In this document: positions 1 through 5,940 of the stretch, one piece after another
Position numbering within the stretch: position 1 is the first letter of the stretch
How the letters are laid out: the number at the start of each line of letters is the position of its first letter
Assembly: GCA_902385025.1 (NCBI GenBank)
Contig: CABMDX010000124.1
Span: forward strand, 1-7,032
DNA length: 7,032 nt
Direction: 5' to 3'
From: an uncultured archaeon
GTDB taxonomy: Archaea; Halobacteriota; Methanosarcinia; Methanotrichales; Methanotrichaceae
Notes under the pieces: model-generated
What the model saw: the letters and a program-made list of their open reading frames with translations, nothing else
Databases searched by the model: none
What the model was told of the DNA's origin: nothing
Translations under genes and position numbers: made by a program

Positions 1-711
1 AAAGCGTCTGTTGGCGAGTCAGAGGTAGAAGTGCAGGTCAGAGATGGCAAGCATGCCGATAAGGATTCGTTCGACGATAGCAAATCAGCTACATTCCTTG
101 TAACGCAGCAAAACAACAAGCCCACCATCATGAACTTCGATCCTGATAAAATCAGCCCCCAGGAAGCAGGCTCGATCATCAACTGGAGCGTTGAGGTCAT
201 GGATGTCGAAGAGGATACAATATCCTATCAGTTCCTGCTGAACGGCAAAGCTGTTACCGGCTGGCAGCCACAGAATCAGTGGACATGGACGACTACTCAG
301 GAAGATGTAGGCGAAAATGAAGTTGAGGTTCGCATCATTGACGGCAAGCATGCAGGACAGGATAGTTTCGATGACAAAAAGAGCGCCAAATTTGTCATCA
401 CCGTTCCCGTGCCCGCACCCGAGCCTGCCAAGGTCAACGAGCCGCCAGTTTTGAGCGGCCTGTCCAGCAGTCCCGAGAGCCCGCAGGTATTGGGAACTGC
501 AGTAACCTGGACTGCTCAGGCAAGCGATGCAGAGTCGAATCCAATATCTTACCGCTTCATGGTAAATGGCTCAGCAGCCACGGAATGGCAGCCCGAAAGC
601 AAGTGGACATGGACTGCAACCGAGCCAGGAACGAGCCAAATCACGGTGCAGGTCAAGGACGACCAGCCGGAGGGTGAGGGAGGAAACTTAAGCGCCGTGT
701 TCACCATAGCC
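1..711 (+). repeat. N-terminal group of type A Ig-like modules (partial A0, A1, A2)
   Basis: A0 is only the last part of a module, with DGKHA at 43-57 followed by a DSFDD stretch. A1 starts at NKPT (115) and has its DGKHA at 340-354. A2 starts at NEPP (436). A1 and A2 lack the GPSTGG loop found in the later modules, having a short NGxA segment instead, so their cores are about 8-10 residues shorter. A2 has lost the RDGKHA signature, reading KDDQPEGEGG from 655, and is the most divergent copy. A short Pro/Ala/Val hinge (PVPAPEPAKV) joins A1 and A2. Confidence 0.8.
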
Positions 712-3700
712 GCTCCTGCTCCCGAGCCTGCAGAAGAACCCGCACCATCCGAAACGGAAAACGTTACACAATCTGCACCGAATGCCACCGGGCAGGCAAA
801 TGTGACTTCTGAGAGCGTCACGCCACCTGTCACGGAGAACATAACAACACCTGTTATATCAGAGAATAAAACCCTTCCAATAAACGAATCGACGCCCTCG
901 GCCCCGGCTCCAGTTGCCGAGAACCAGACGCCTGTCCTGAACTCTCTGGTACCGGACATTTCCAGCCCGCAGTCACCTGGCGTGTCAGTCGTCTGGACTG
1001 CCAATGCCACTGACGCGGACCATGACAGGCTGCAATACAAGTTCTTCCATAATGGTCCTGCCACAGGCGGAGCCTGGAAGGCTGAGACAGAGTGGACAGA
1101 GGCCGGCACCTGGACCTGGATCACGACTGCCCTAGATGCAGGTGAAAATCAGGTCAAAGCCCAGGTAAGGGATGGAAAGCATGCCGCAGAAGAAGGCTTT
1201 GATAGCGAACTTTCCGCTTACTTCACTCTGGTTGCGCCTGCCAAAAACATCTCAGGAGTGGTCTATGAGGACAGGAACGCCAACAGCCAAATAGATAGCG
1301 GCGAGCCGTTGTCTGGCTGGACAGTTCAGCTTCAGAAGCCCGATCTAAGCCCGGTCAGCACCATAACCAAGGAGGACGGATCATACCGCTTCGAGCAACT
1401 GTCTCCGGGAAGCTACACCATCAGCATAACTCTGCTTTCTGGCTGGAAGGCTAAAAATCCCGAAAGCGGATCTATGTCCGTGGAGCTTGGCGGCTCGGAC
1501 ATTTCGGGTGAGAACTTCGCCTGCATTCTGAGCTCTTTTAGCATCTCAGGCATGAAATATAACGACCTCAATGGCAATGGTGCCAATGACGGCGAGCCGG
1601 GCTTGAAGGACTGGAAGATTCAGCTCTCCAAAGACGGCAGCGTGGTCAATACCACTACCACTGGCCAGGATGGCAGCTACAGGTTCTCAGGGCTTTCCCC
1701 AGGAAGTTACTCGGTTGCAGAAGAGAAAGCGGCTGGCTGGAGCATAACAGCACCTCTAGAGGGCAGTTATTCTGTGGAGCTGCAGGATTCCGATGTGACC
1801 GGAAAGGACTTCGGAAACCATGGGTCCTGGAGCATCTCGGGAACAGCGTTCAGCGACCTGAACGGAAATGGAGCGAAGGATGAGGGCGAATCTGGCCTTG
1901 CCGGATGGAATATTCAACTTGCCCAGAATGGCAATACGATCAATGCCACCACCACCGGCCAGGACGGCTCCTATGCCTTCAAGAACCTTGCACCGGGCAC
2001 ATATACAGTAAGCGAGGTCGCAATAGAAGGCTGGACTCAGACTCTGCCTCAAGGTGCCTATACCGTGGAGCTTAAGGGCGAAGATGTCGCAGGCAAGGAC
2101 TTCGGAAACAAGGGCGGCCTCACGATATCGGGCGTCAAGTTCTACGATGCCAACGAAAATGGGGTGCAGGATTCCAGTGAGCCGTCCATACCGGGCCAGC
2201 CGGTGACTCTTATGCAAAACGGCATTGTCATCGCCAACGTGACCTCGGGTGAGGATGGCTCATACACCTTCGGCAATCTCGTTCCCGGCACATACGAGGT
2301 GGACGACCCAATCGTCGTGAGCGTTACTTCGAGTTCCCTGGTCGTGGCGCCCATTCCCATATCCGGGACATCTTCCATATCGGGCATAAAGTTCAACGAC
2401 CTCAATGGAAATGGAGTCAAGGATAGCGGCGAGAGTGGTATTGCAAACTGGGAGATAGCCCTGACCTTTGTGGGACATGTGGGCGGTCCGGTTCATGATA
2501 CAGTCATCGCCAAGACAAAGACCGATTCCAATGGAGCCTACAGTTTCAAGAAGCTGTTTGCCGGAATCTACAAGGTGAGCGAGTTTGCGCAAATGGGCTG
2601 GACGCCAACCACAGCAGCCGAGAAGACCGTCACACTTCCGGGAAGCAAATCAGACCAGAACTTCGGCAACAAGCTTGCCACGCAGCCCAACAAAGCCTCG
2701 GTGTGGGGCGTGAAATATAACGACCTCAATGGCAACGGCATAAACGATGGAGAGCCAGGCCTCTCAGGCTGGAAGATCACGCTCAAGAACCTCTCCACGA
2801 ACGTCGAGCTGACGACCACCACCAATGAGAACGGCGGATATAGCTTCACAAATCTGGACCCAGGAAACTACCAGATCCGTGAAGATATCAAACCAGGCTG
2901 GACGGCAGTCAACCCCGCCACAGGAATTCATCCAAACTTCTCGCTGGCGGCAGGAAACAGCAAAGAGCTGAACTTTGCGAACAAGAACAGCAACCAGCCC
3001 CCAACGATCCTGAGCTTAGCCGCAAATCCATCAGGCTCGCAAAGGGCAGGCCAGTCTGTAAGCCTGAAAGTCACGGCAACAGACTCCGAGCACGATTCGC
3101 TGCAGTACAGATTCATCATCAAAGGGCCTATGCCAAGCAAGCAGGTTCGCTCAGACACAGGCTATACTGGAAGCGCCAACTGGGACTGGAGCACCATTGG
3201 TTATGTGCCAGGCGACTATGAGGTTGAGGTCTGGGTCAGAGACGGAGTGCACGGCGACGAGAACAGCTTCGATGCCAAGAAATCAATTTCATATAAGCTG
3301 ACCAGTGGCAACCTCCCCCCGACGGTCAATGTGCTCTTTGCAGATCGACCGGCTCCTGAGTATGCAGGAAGCTGGATCAAATGGACTGCTCTTGCATCCG
3401 ATCCGGAGGGCGATCCTCTGCAGTACAGATTCTTCCTGCGCGGACCCTCCACTGGCGGATTCTGGATCGACCAGACCGGCTGGAGCAGAAACAACCGCTG
3501 GATCTGGAGGACGACACAATTAGATGTCGGCATCAGCGAAGTTCTGGTGGCAGTAAGAGACGGAAAGCATGCCGGACCCGGAGGCTCGGATAGCTATGAT
3601 ATAGCCGACTATATTCTGGTTAATCTGAATCAACCCCCGACAATCCTGGGCCTCGGAAGCAGCGCCCCAAGCCCGCAACCCGTGGGTGCAACCATCCGCT

Positions 3701-4584
3701 GGCAGGCGAAAGCCAGCGATCCTGAGGACAATCCCGTGTTCTTCAGGTACTGGTTGAAGGGCCCCTCCACCGGCGGCCTGTGGAGGCTGGCGCGTGATTG
3801 GTCCACCGACCCGACATGGAGCTGGTTCACAACTCTCGCGGATGCGGGAACCAGCGAGGTGCAGGTGCAGATAAGAGATGGATGGCATGCCACCCCTGCT
3901 GGCTGGGATGATGATGCCGGTGCTCTGTTCACAGTTCAGCGGCCAAACCAGGCACCAAAGCTGACCTCCCTCAAGCCGGATAAAGCCGGCCCGCAAAAAG
4001 CGGGATCGCTGGTGAAATGGACCGCTACGGCCTCTGATCCAGATAGAGATCCGGTGCTCTACAAGTTCTGGCTGAAGGGCCCATCAACAGGAGGCAAATG
4101 GAAGGCGGTACAGGAATGGTCTACAAAGAACCAGTGGACCTGGACGAGCGCCTGGAACGACTCAGGAGCTTATACGGTCTATGTCTATGTGAGGGATGGA
4201 AAGCATGCCAAGGCTACGGGCTTTGACAGCGCGCTTGGAGCGCCCTATGTGCTTCTCAAAGGCAACCAGCCACCCAAGCTGACCTCCCTTAAGCCGGATA
4301 AAGCCAGCCCGCAAAAAGCGGGAACGCTGGTGAAATGGACCGCCACGGCCTCTGATGTCGACAAGGACCCGATCCTCTATCGCTTCTGGCTGAAAGGCCC
4401 CTCAACAGGAGGCAATTGGAAATCGGTACAGGAATGGTCCAAAAAGAACCTGTGGACCTGGTCCAATGCACCAAGCAACGTCGGCAGCTATAGCGTCTAT
4501 GTCTATGCCAGGGACGGAAAACATGCCCCGCCCACCAGCTATGACAGCGCTGTCGGTGGGACTTATGTCCTGAAAAAGCCGTAA
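1..4584 (+). CDS. Giant modular cell-surface protein, Ig-like 'RDGKHA' modules plus SdrD-B-like modules (5' end outside window)
   Basis: The frame is open from base 1 to the TAA at 4582-4584, giving 1527 visible residues. The first codons (KASVGESEVEVQVRDGKHA) are already the end of a module, so the true start is upstream; the GTG at 31 is internal. Order: partial A module (1-114), A1 (115-402), A2 (436-711), a sequon-rich linker (712-921), A3 (922-1239), six B modules (1240-2991), then A4-A8 (2992-4581). A modules have a beta-sandwich look, with spaced tryptophans and a terminal RDGKHA signature. B modules resemble the SdrD_B/Cna-B prealbumin-like fold and carry DxNxNGxxDxGE loops, which bind calcium in Gram-positive Sdr proteins. 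There is no catalytic motif, and no C-terminal membrane segment, PGF-CTERM, LPXTG or dockerin: the protein ends YVLKKP. A structural or adhesive envelope role is inferred. Signal peptide and any N-terminal domain cannot be seen. Confidence 0.93.
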   Translation, partial: KASVGESEVEVQVRDGKHADKDSFDDSKSATFLVTQQNNKPTIMNFDPDKISPQEAGSIINWSVEVMDVEEDTISYQFLLNGKAVTGWQPQNQWTWTTTQEDVGENEVEVRIIDGKHAGQDSFDDKKSAKFVITVPVPAPEPAKVNEPPVLSGLSSSPESPQVLGTAVTWTAQASDAESNPISYRFMVNGSAATEWQPESKWTWTATEPGTSQITVQVKDDQPEGEGGNLSAVFTIAAPAPEPAEEPAPSETENVTQSAPNATGQANVTSESVTPPVTENITTPVISENKTLPINESTPSAPAPVAENQTPVLNSLVPDISSPQSPGVSVVWTANATDADHDRLQYKFFHNGPATGGAWKAETEWTEAGTWTWITTALDAGENQVKAQVRDGKHAAEEGFDSELSAYFTLVAPAKNISGVVYEDRNANSQIDSGEPLSGWTVQLQKPDLSPVSTITKEDGSYRFEQLSPGSYTISITLLSGWKAKNPESGSMSVELGGSDISGENFACILSSFSISGMKYNDLNGNGANDGEPGLKDWKIQLSKDGSVVNTTTTGQDGSYRFSGLSPGSYSVAEEKAAGWSITAPLEGSYSVELQDSDVTGKDFGNHGSWSISGTAFSDLNGNGAKDEGESGLAGWNIQLAQNGNTINATTTGQDGSYAFKNLAPGTYTVSEVAIEGWTQTLPQGAYTVELKGEDVAGKDFGNKGGLTISGVKFYDANENGVQDSSEPSIPGQPVTLMQNGIVIANVTSGEDGSYTFGNLVPGTYEVDDPIVVSVTSSSLVVAPIPISGTSSISGIKFNDLNGNGVKDSGESGIANWEIALTFVGHVGGPVHDTVIAKTKTDSNGAYSFKKLFAGIYKVSEFAQMGWTPTTAAEKTVTLPGSKSDQNFGNKLATQPNKASVWGVKYNDLNGNGINDGEPGLSGWKITLKNLSTNVELTTTTNENGGYSFTNLDPGNYQIREDIKPGWTAVNPATGIHPNFSLAAGNSKELNFANKNSNQPPTILSLAANPSGSQRAGQSVSLKVTATDSEHDSLQYRFIIKGPMPSKQVRSDTGYTGSANWDWSTIGYVPGDYEVEVWVRDGVHGDENSFDAKKSISYKLTSGNLPPTVNVLFADRPAPEYAGSWIKWTALASDPEGDPLQYRFFLRGPSTGGFWIDQTGWSRNNRWIWRTTQLDVGISEVLVAVRDGKHAGPGGSDSYDIADYILVNLNQPPTILGLGSSAPSPQPVGATIRWQAKASDPEDNPVFFRYWLKGPSTGGLWRLARDWSTDPTWSWFTTLADAGTSEVQVQIRDGWHATPAGWDDDAGALFTVQRPNQAPKLTSLKPDKAGPQKAGSLVKWTATASDPDRDPVLYKFWLKGPSTGGKWKAVQEWSTKNQWTWTSAWNDSGAYTVYVYVRDGKHAKATGFDSALGAPYVLLKGNQPPKLTSLKPDKASPQKAGTLVKWTATASDVDKDPILYRFWLKGPSTGGNWKSVQEWSKKNLWTWSNAPSNVGSYSVYVYARDGKHAPPTSYDSAVGGTYVLKKP
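712..921 (+). other. Pro/Ser/Thr/Glu-rich linker with clustered N-glycosylation sequons (within the giant CDS)
   Basis: About 70 residues rich in Pro, Ala, Thr, Ser and Glu, with no predicted fold, connect modules A2 and A3. N-X-S/T sequons occur at 760 (NVT), 781 (NAT), 799 (NVT), 838 (NIT), 865 (NKT) and 883 (NES), and a seventh (NQT) sits at 922 on the first residue of A3. Archaeal surface proteins are commonly N-glycosylated at this motif, so this is likely an extended glycosylated spacer. Actual glycosylation is inferred. Confidence 0.72.
922..1239 (+). repeat. Single type A Ig-like module (A3) between linker and B block
   Basis: This copy is exactly 318 bp (106 codons), starting NQTPVLNSL and ending LVAP. 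Its DGKHA lies at 1171-1185, which is 249 bp after the module start, the same offset as in the five C-terminal modules. It has a GPATGG version of the GPSTGG loop and the paired tryptophans (TWTWITT). It therefore belongs to the 106-residue subtype found at the C terminus, not to the shorter A1/A2 subtype, although the B block separates it from them. Confidence 0.82.
1240..2991 (+). repeat. Six tandem SdrD-B/prealbumin-like modules (B1-B6) with Asp/Asn calcium-type loops
   Basis: Each module starts with an ISG-type strand followed by a DxNxNGxxDxGE loop, a GxYxFxxLxPGxYxV segment and usually an FGN end. The ISG positions are 1249, 1543, 1834, 2125, 2377 and 2701 (VWG in B6), giving periods of 98, 97, 97, 84 and 108 residues, then 97 to the next A module. 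The loops are at 1270-1305, 1564-1596, 1855-1890, 2146-2181, 2398-2433 and 2722-2754; four of the six read DLNGNG. This matches SdrD_B/Cna-B-type domains, which form rigid calcium-stabilised stalks in staphylococcal Sdr proteins. Calcium binding here is inferred from the motif. B4 lacks the GW and FGN end, and B5 carries an insertion. Confidence 0.85.
2992..4581 (+). repeat. Five exact 318-bp (106-residue) tandem Ig-like modules (A4-A8)
   Basis: Module starts are NQPP or close variants at 2992, 3310, 3628, 3946 and 4264, each exactly 318 bp apart; the last copy ends one base before the TAA. The DGKHA signature (DGVHG in A4, DGWHA in A6) is at 3241, 3559, 3877, 4195 and 4513, always 249 bp into the module. 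Shared features are an SPQ-x-x-G turn, a WTAxASD strand, a DPxxYxFxLKGPSTGG segment, a tryptophan pair (WxW), then VxVRDGKHA and an FDS/YDS near the end. By hand alignment A7 and A8 are about 77% identical in DNA, and about 94% over the first 93 bp. Confidence 0.9.
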
Positions 4585-4602
4585 ATAAACCAAAACCCTA
4601 AC

Positions 4603-4640
4603 TGGCGCCCGGGATTCCTGGCGCCAATTTCATTTTTCTG
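4603..4640 (+). terminator. Hairpin plus T-rich tail downstream of the giant gene
   Basis: TGGCGCC (4603-4609) and GGCGCCA (4620-4626) form a perfect 7-bp GC-rich stem with a 10-base loop. It is followed by a T-rich stretch (AATTTCATTTTTCTG, 4627-4640). It starts 18 bases after the stop codon. Archaeal termination depends mainly on the T tract, so the hairpin may act as a 3'-end stabiliser as much as a terminator. Confidence 0.6.
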
Positions 4641-4647
4641 TTAGCTC

Positions 4648-4728
4648 CTATATTCCATTGTCTCCTTCACAGAACACATGTTTCTATTCCTGATTTGGAC
4701 CGGTTTGTTCCATCAGATAGTTTTAAAT
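4648..4728 (+). promoter_or_regulatory. Possible promoter region of the small secreted protein gene
   Basis: Two TATA-like stretches are visible: CTATAT around 4648-4653 and TTTTAAAT at 4721-4728. The second is the better box, but an archaeal start site about 25 bases downstream would fall near 4750, after the ribosome binding site at 4741-4747, which argues against it. The first would give a leader of roughly 80 bases. Neither can be settled from sequence alone. Confidence 0.25.
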
Positions 4729-4740
4729 CCTTCTGGCGTT

Positions 4741-4747
4741 AGGAGGG
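4741..4747 (+). promoter_or_regulatory. Strong Shine-Dalgarno for the secreted protein gene
   Basis: AGGAGGG lies 6 bases before the ATG at 4754, an optimal match to the anti-SD end of archaeal 16S rRNA. It fixes the start and supports this short ORF as a real gene. Confidence 0.85.
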
Positions 4748-4753
4748 AAAAAC

Positions 4754-5152
4754 ATGATAAAACATATAATTCCGATCGCTATGCTGCTCATGCTTGCAGG
4801 AACTGCATTCGGAACGATGTGGCTCTATGACGATCCGATGTTCTTCCATGGCACTCAGACACAGCCAGCCAGCATCAAGCCTGCTGCAGGTTTGTCTATG
4901 CTTGAATTCGTGGATTCCGCCTATTTCCCGCTTCTGGGACAGGGATTTTATAAGGATGCCATTCCCGTAAAGCTCAGCAACCAGACCAACACGGTTCAGA
5001 TCGGCATAAAAGCCTCGTCTGCCATGCCACCCATCCAGGTGACCTTCAGCGGAGGTCTTGAGAACAACATGAGATACGCCAAAAGCAAGTCCACTTTGAG
5101 AATCGGCCAGCAGGGCAACTGGAACTCTCTCTCCGCTCCGGGCGCACAGTAG
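4754..5152 (+). CDS. Small secreted protein of unknown function
   Basis: 132 residues. I do not recognise the family. The first 20 residues are a typical signal peptide: Lys3 near the N terminus, a hydrophobic core (IIPIAMLLMLAG), then TAFG, a plausible signal-peptidase I site just before TMWLYDD. There is no cysteine, so it is not a lipoprotein, and no second membrane segment, so the mature form of about 112 residues is probably exported and soluble or wall-associated. One sequon (NQT, in the segment KLSNQTNTVQ) is present. The C-terminal third is basic and Ser/Gly/Asn-rich. The start is fixed by AGGAGGG 6 bases upstream. It lies 169 bases after the giant surface-protein gene on the same strand, with a terminator-like hairpin between, so co-transcription is unlikely but a shared envelope location is likely. 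A DUF match might be found by profile search. Confidence 0.78.
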   Translation: MIKHIIPIAMLLMLAGTAFGTMWLYDDPMFFHGTQTQPASIKPAAGLSMLEFVDSAYFPLLGQGFYKDAIPVKLSNQTNTVQIGIKASSAMPPIQVTFSGGLENNMRYAKSKSTLRIGQQGNWNSLSAPGAQ

Positions 5153-5166
5153 AAGCCGCGGGACGT

Positions 5167-5198
5167 AGATAGAGAACTTTTTATCTTTTTGTTTTTTT
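5167..5198 (+). terminator. T-tract terminator after the secreted protein gene
   Basis: A weak stem AGATA (5167-5171) / TATCT (5182-5186) is followed by T5-G-T7 (5186-5198), about 15 bases after the TAG at 5150-5152. Long T runs are the main intrinsic terminators of archaea. Confidence 0.6.
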
Positions 5199-5281
5199 AG
5201 CCATGCCAATAAATTCATTCATAGATGCATCATTGCATGCTTTTCCTTGGCAATTAGCAACTAATCCCTTCCGAGAAATTA

Positions 5282-5329
5282 GATTATATTTAATAATATA
5301 AAATCTCTTGACAAATTCTCTTAAGAATT
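5282..5329 (+). promoter_or_regulatory. AT-rich promoter region with TATA-like boxes and a small inverted repeat
   Basis: The stretch 5282-5304 is almost pure A/T (ATTATATTTAATAATATAAA at its core) and contains two possible TATA boxes, near 5284-5291 and 5295-5303. Archaeal spacing would place the transcription start around 5312-5328, leaving a leader of about 60-75 bases before the ATG at 5386. Just downstream, AATTCT (5314-5319) and AGAATT (5324-5329) form a 6-bp inverted repeat that overlaps the expected start site and could be an operator; this part is speculative. Confidence 0.5.
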
Positions 5330-5372
5330 ATTCCGAAAGTCTTATCATCAATTGGCTGCATTAGGATTTTTT

Positions 5373-5377
5373 GGAGG
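5373..5377 (+). promoter_or_regulatory. Shine-Dalgarno that decides the start of the 129-residue gene
   Basis: GGAGG ends 8 bases before the ATG at 5386. A TTG at 5371 is in frame and would lengthen the protein by 5 residues, but it overlaps this motif and has no site of its own, so ATG 5386 is the better start. Confidence 0.75.
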
Positions 5378-5385
5378 CGATTGCA

Positions 5386-5775
5386 ATGCCCGATAGCTAT
5401 AAACAAATCAGTATCGATAAATACACTGTAAGCCATAACCTGTTTCCAAAAGCAAGCTCGATTGCTGGAAAGGTTCTATTTCGAAATTATATCTCCCTCT
5501 ATTCCAGTGGTTCTTATGTGGGTTATATTGGATTCTGGCCGGATGATCCCGAAGATATATTTCCCAAATCCAAAGTCGAGACTGTATCTCCATTCAAGTT
5601 CTCTCTGTTCTACTATTTCGCCAGATATCAAGACATAATTGATACGCTCCGCTACGAGAAGCCCATAACTGTATCTATATCCTGGGATGCAGATAATAAT
5701 ATCAAATCAGCAAGCATTTATACCGGCACTGAACCCGTTGGAGAGCAAGAAGGCCGGGGCGCGCCATCTACCTAG
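5386..5775 (+). CDS. Conserved-looking small cytoplasmic protein of unknown function
   Basis: 129 residues from ATG 5386 to TAG 5773-5775. There is no signal peptide or membrane segment. The layout alternates short beta-like stretches with aromatic residues: a YVGYIGFWPDD segment, a KFSLFYYFARYQDIIDTLR helix-like segment, a KPITVSISWD strand, and an ending IYTGTEPVGEQEG. From memory this recalls a family of small uncharacterised bacterial and archaeal proteins with a 'Y(I/L)xFxPDG ... FxxVIDxLRxEKPV ... TxxEPVGEGE' pattern; no function is known to me and the match needs a profile search. The gene has its own promoter-like region and a good ribosome binding site, and is likely monocistronic between T-rich terminators. 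Its base composition is more AT-rich than the giant gene upstream, which may hint at a different history. Confidence 0.75.
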   Translation: MPDSYKQISIDKYTVSHNLFPKASSIAGKVLFRNYISLYSSGSYVGYIGFWPDDPEDIFPKSKVETVSPFKFSLFYYFARYQDIIDTLRYEKPITVSISWDADNNIKSASIYTGTEPVGEQEGRGAPST

Positions 5776-5776
5776 A

Positions 5777-5796
5777 AAAGGGGCTTTACATTTTTT
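5777..5796 (+). terminator. Short T-run terminator candidate after the 129-residue gene
   Basis: A very small stem AAAG (5777-5780) / CTTT (5784-5787) lies immediately after the TAG, followed by T6 at 5791-5796. The remainder of this convergent gap (to 5940) holds an inverted repeat GTTATA (5808-5813) / TATAAC (5830-5835) and no supportable gene. Confidence 0.4.
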
Positions 5797-5877
5797 GCTT
5801 GCCTGTCGTTATATTTATCATTTTGTTATTATAACTGGTTCTTTTAATGGACATTTACGAATCTGTCAAGGTCGCTT

Positions 5878-5886
5878 AAAAGAAAA
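5878..5886 (-). terminator. Minus-strand T-rich tract downstream of aIF1
   Basis: The minus strand reads TTTTCTTTT here, 54 bases past the aIF1 stop codon. No convincing hairpin precedes it. It is a plausible archaeal T-tract terminator in a convergent intergenic region, weakly supported. Confidence 0.3.
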
Positions 5887-5940
5887 TGAGCAAGCGCTAG
5901 GATCGGCCTGCAGATCTTTGTATTTCGGTTAATCAGGAAT

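Noticed and set aside
549..1124. 191-residue open frame on the minus strand
   Set aside because: It lies antisense to the linker and A2/A3 modules of the giant gene; the low-complexity Val/Ser/Ala composition mirrors the plus-strand repeats and there is no ribosome binding site.
1756..2592. Overlapping minus-strand open frames opposite the B modules
   Set aside because: They are antisense shadows that repeat because the plus-strand modules repeat; no start signal or domain is seen.
3305..3996. Plus- and minus-strand open frames overlapping A5 and A6
   Set aside because: The in-phase repeat coding of the giant gene explains them; the translations are Arg/Ser/Pro-rich and lack any recognisable fold.
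1..4584. Repeat array as a CRISPR or DNA-level satellite
   Set aside because: The repeats are whole protein modules of 250-324 bp in one intact reading frame, with divergence that follows codon positions.
4603..4626. TGGCGCC...GGCGCCA inverted repeat as a mobile-element end or attachment site
   Set aside because: There is no transposase, no target duplication and no second copy in the window; position and T-rich tail fit a terminator.
4739..5218. 159-residue minus-strand open frame over the secreted protein gene
   Set aside because: The plus-strand gene has an optimal ribosome binding site and a textbook signal peptide; the antisense frame has neither and would run through the T-tract terminator.
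5687..5932. 81-residue plus-strand frame overlapping the end of the 129-residue gene
   Set aside because: Its start lies inside that gene in another frame, without a ribosome binding site, and it reads through T-rich non-coding DNA.
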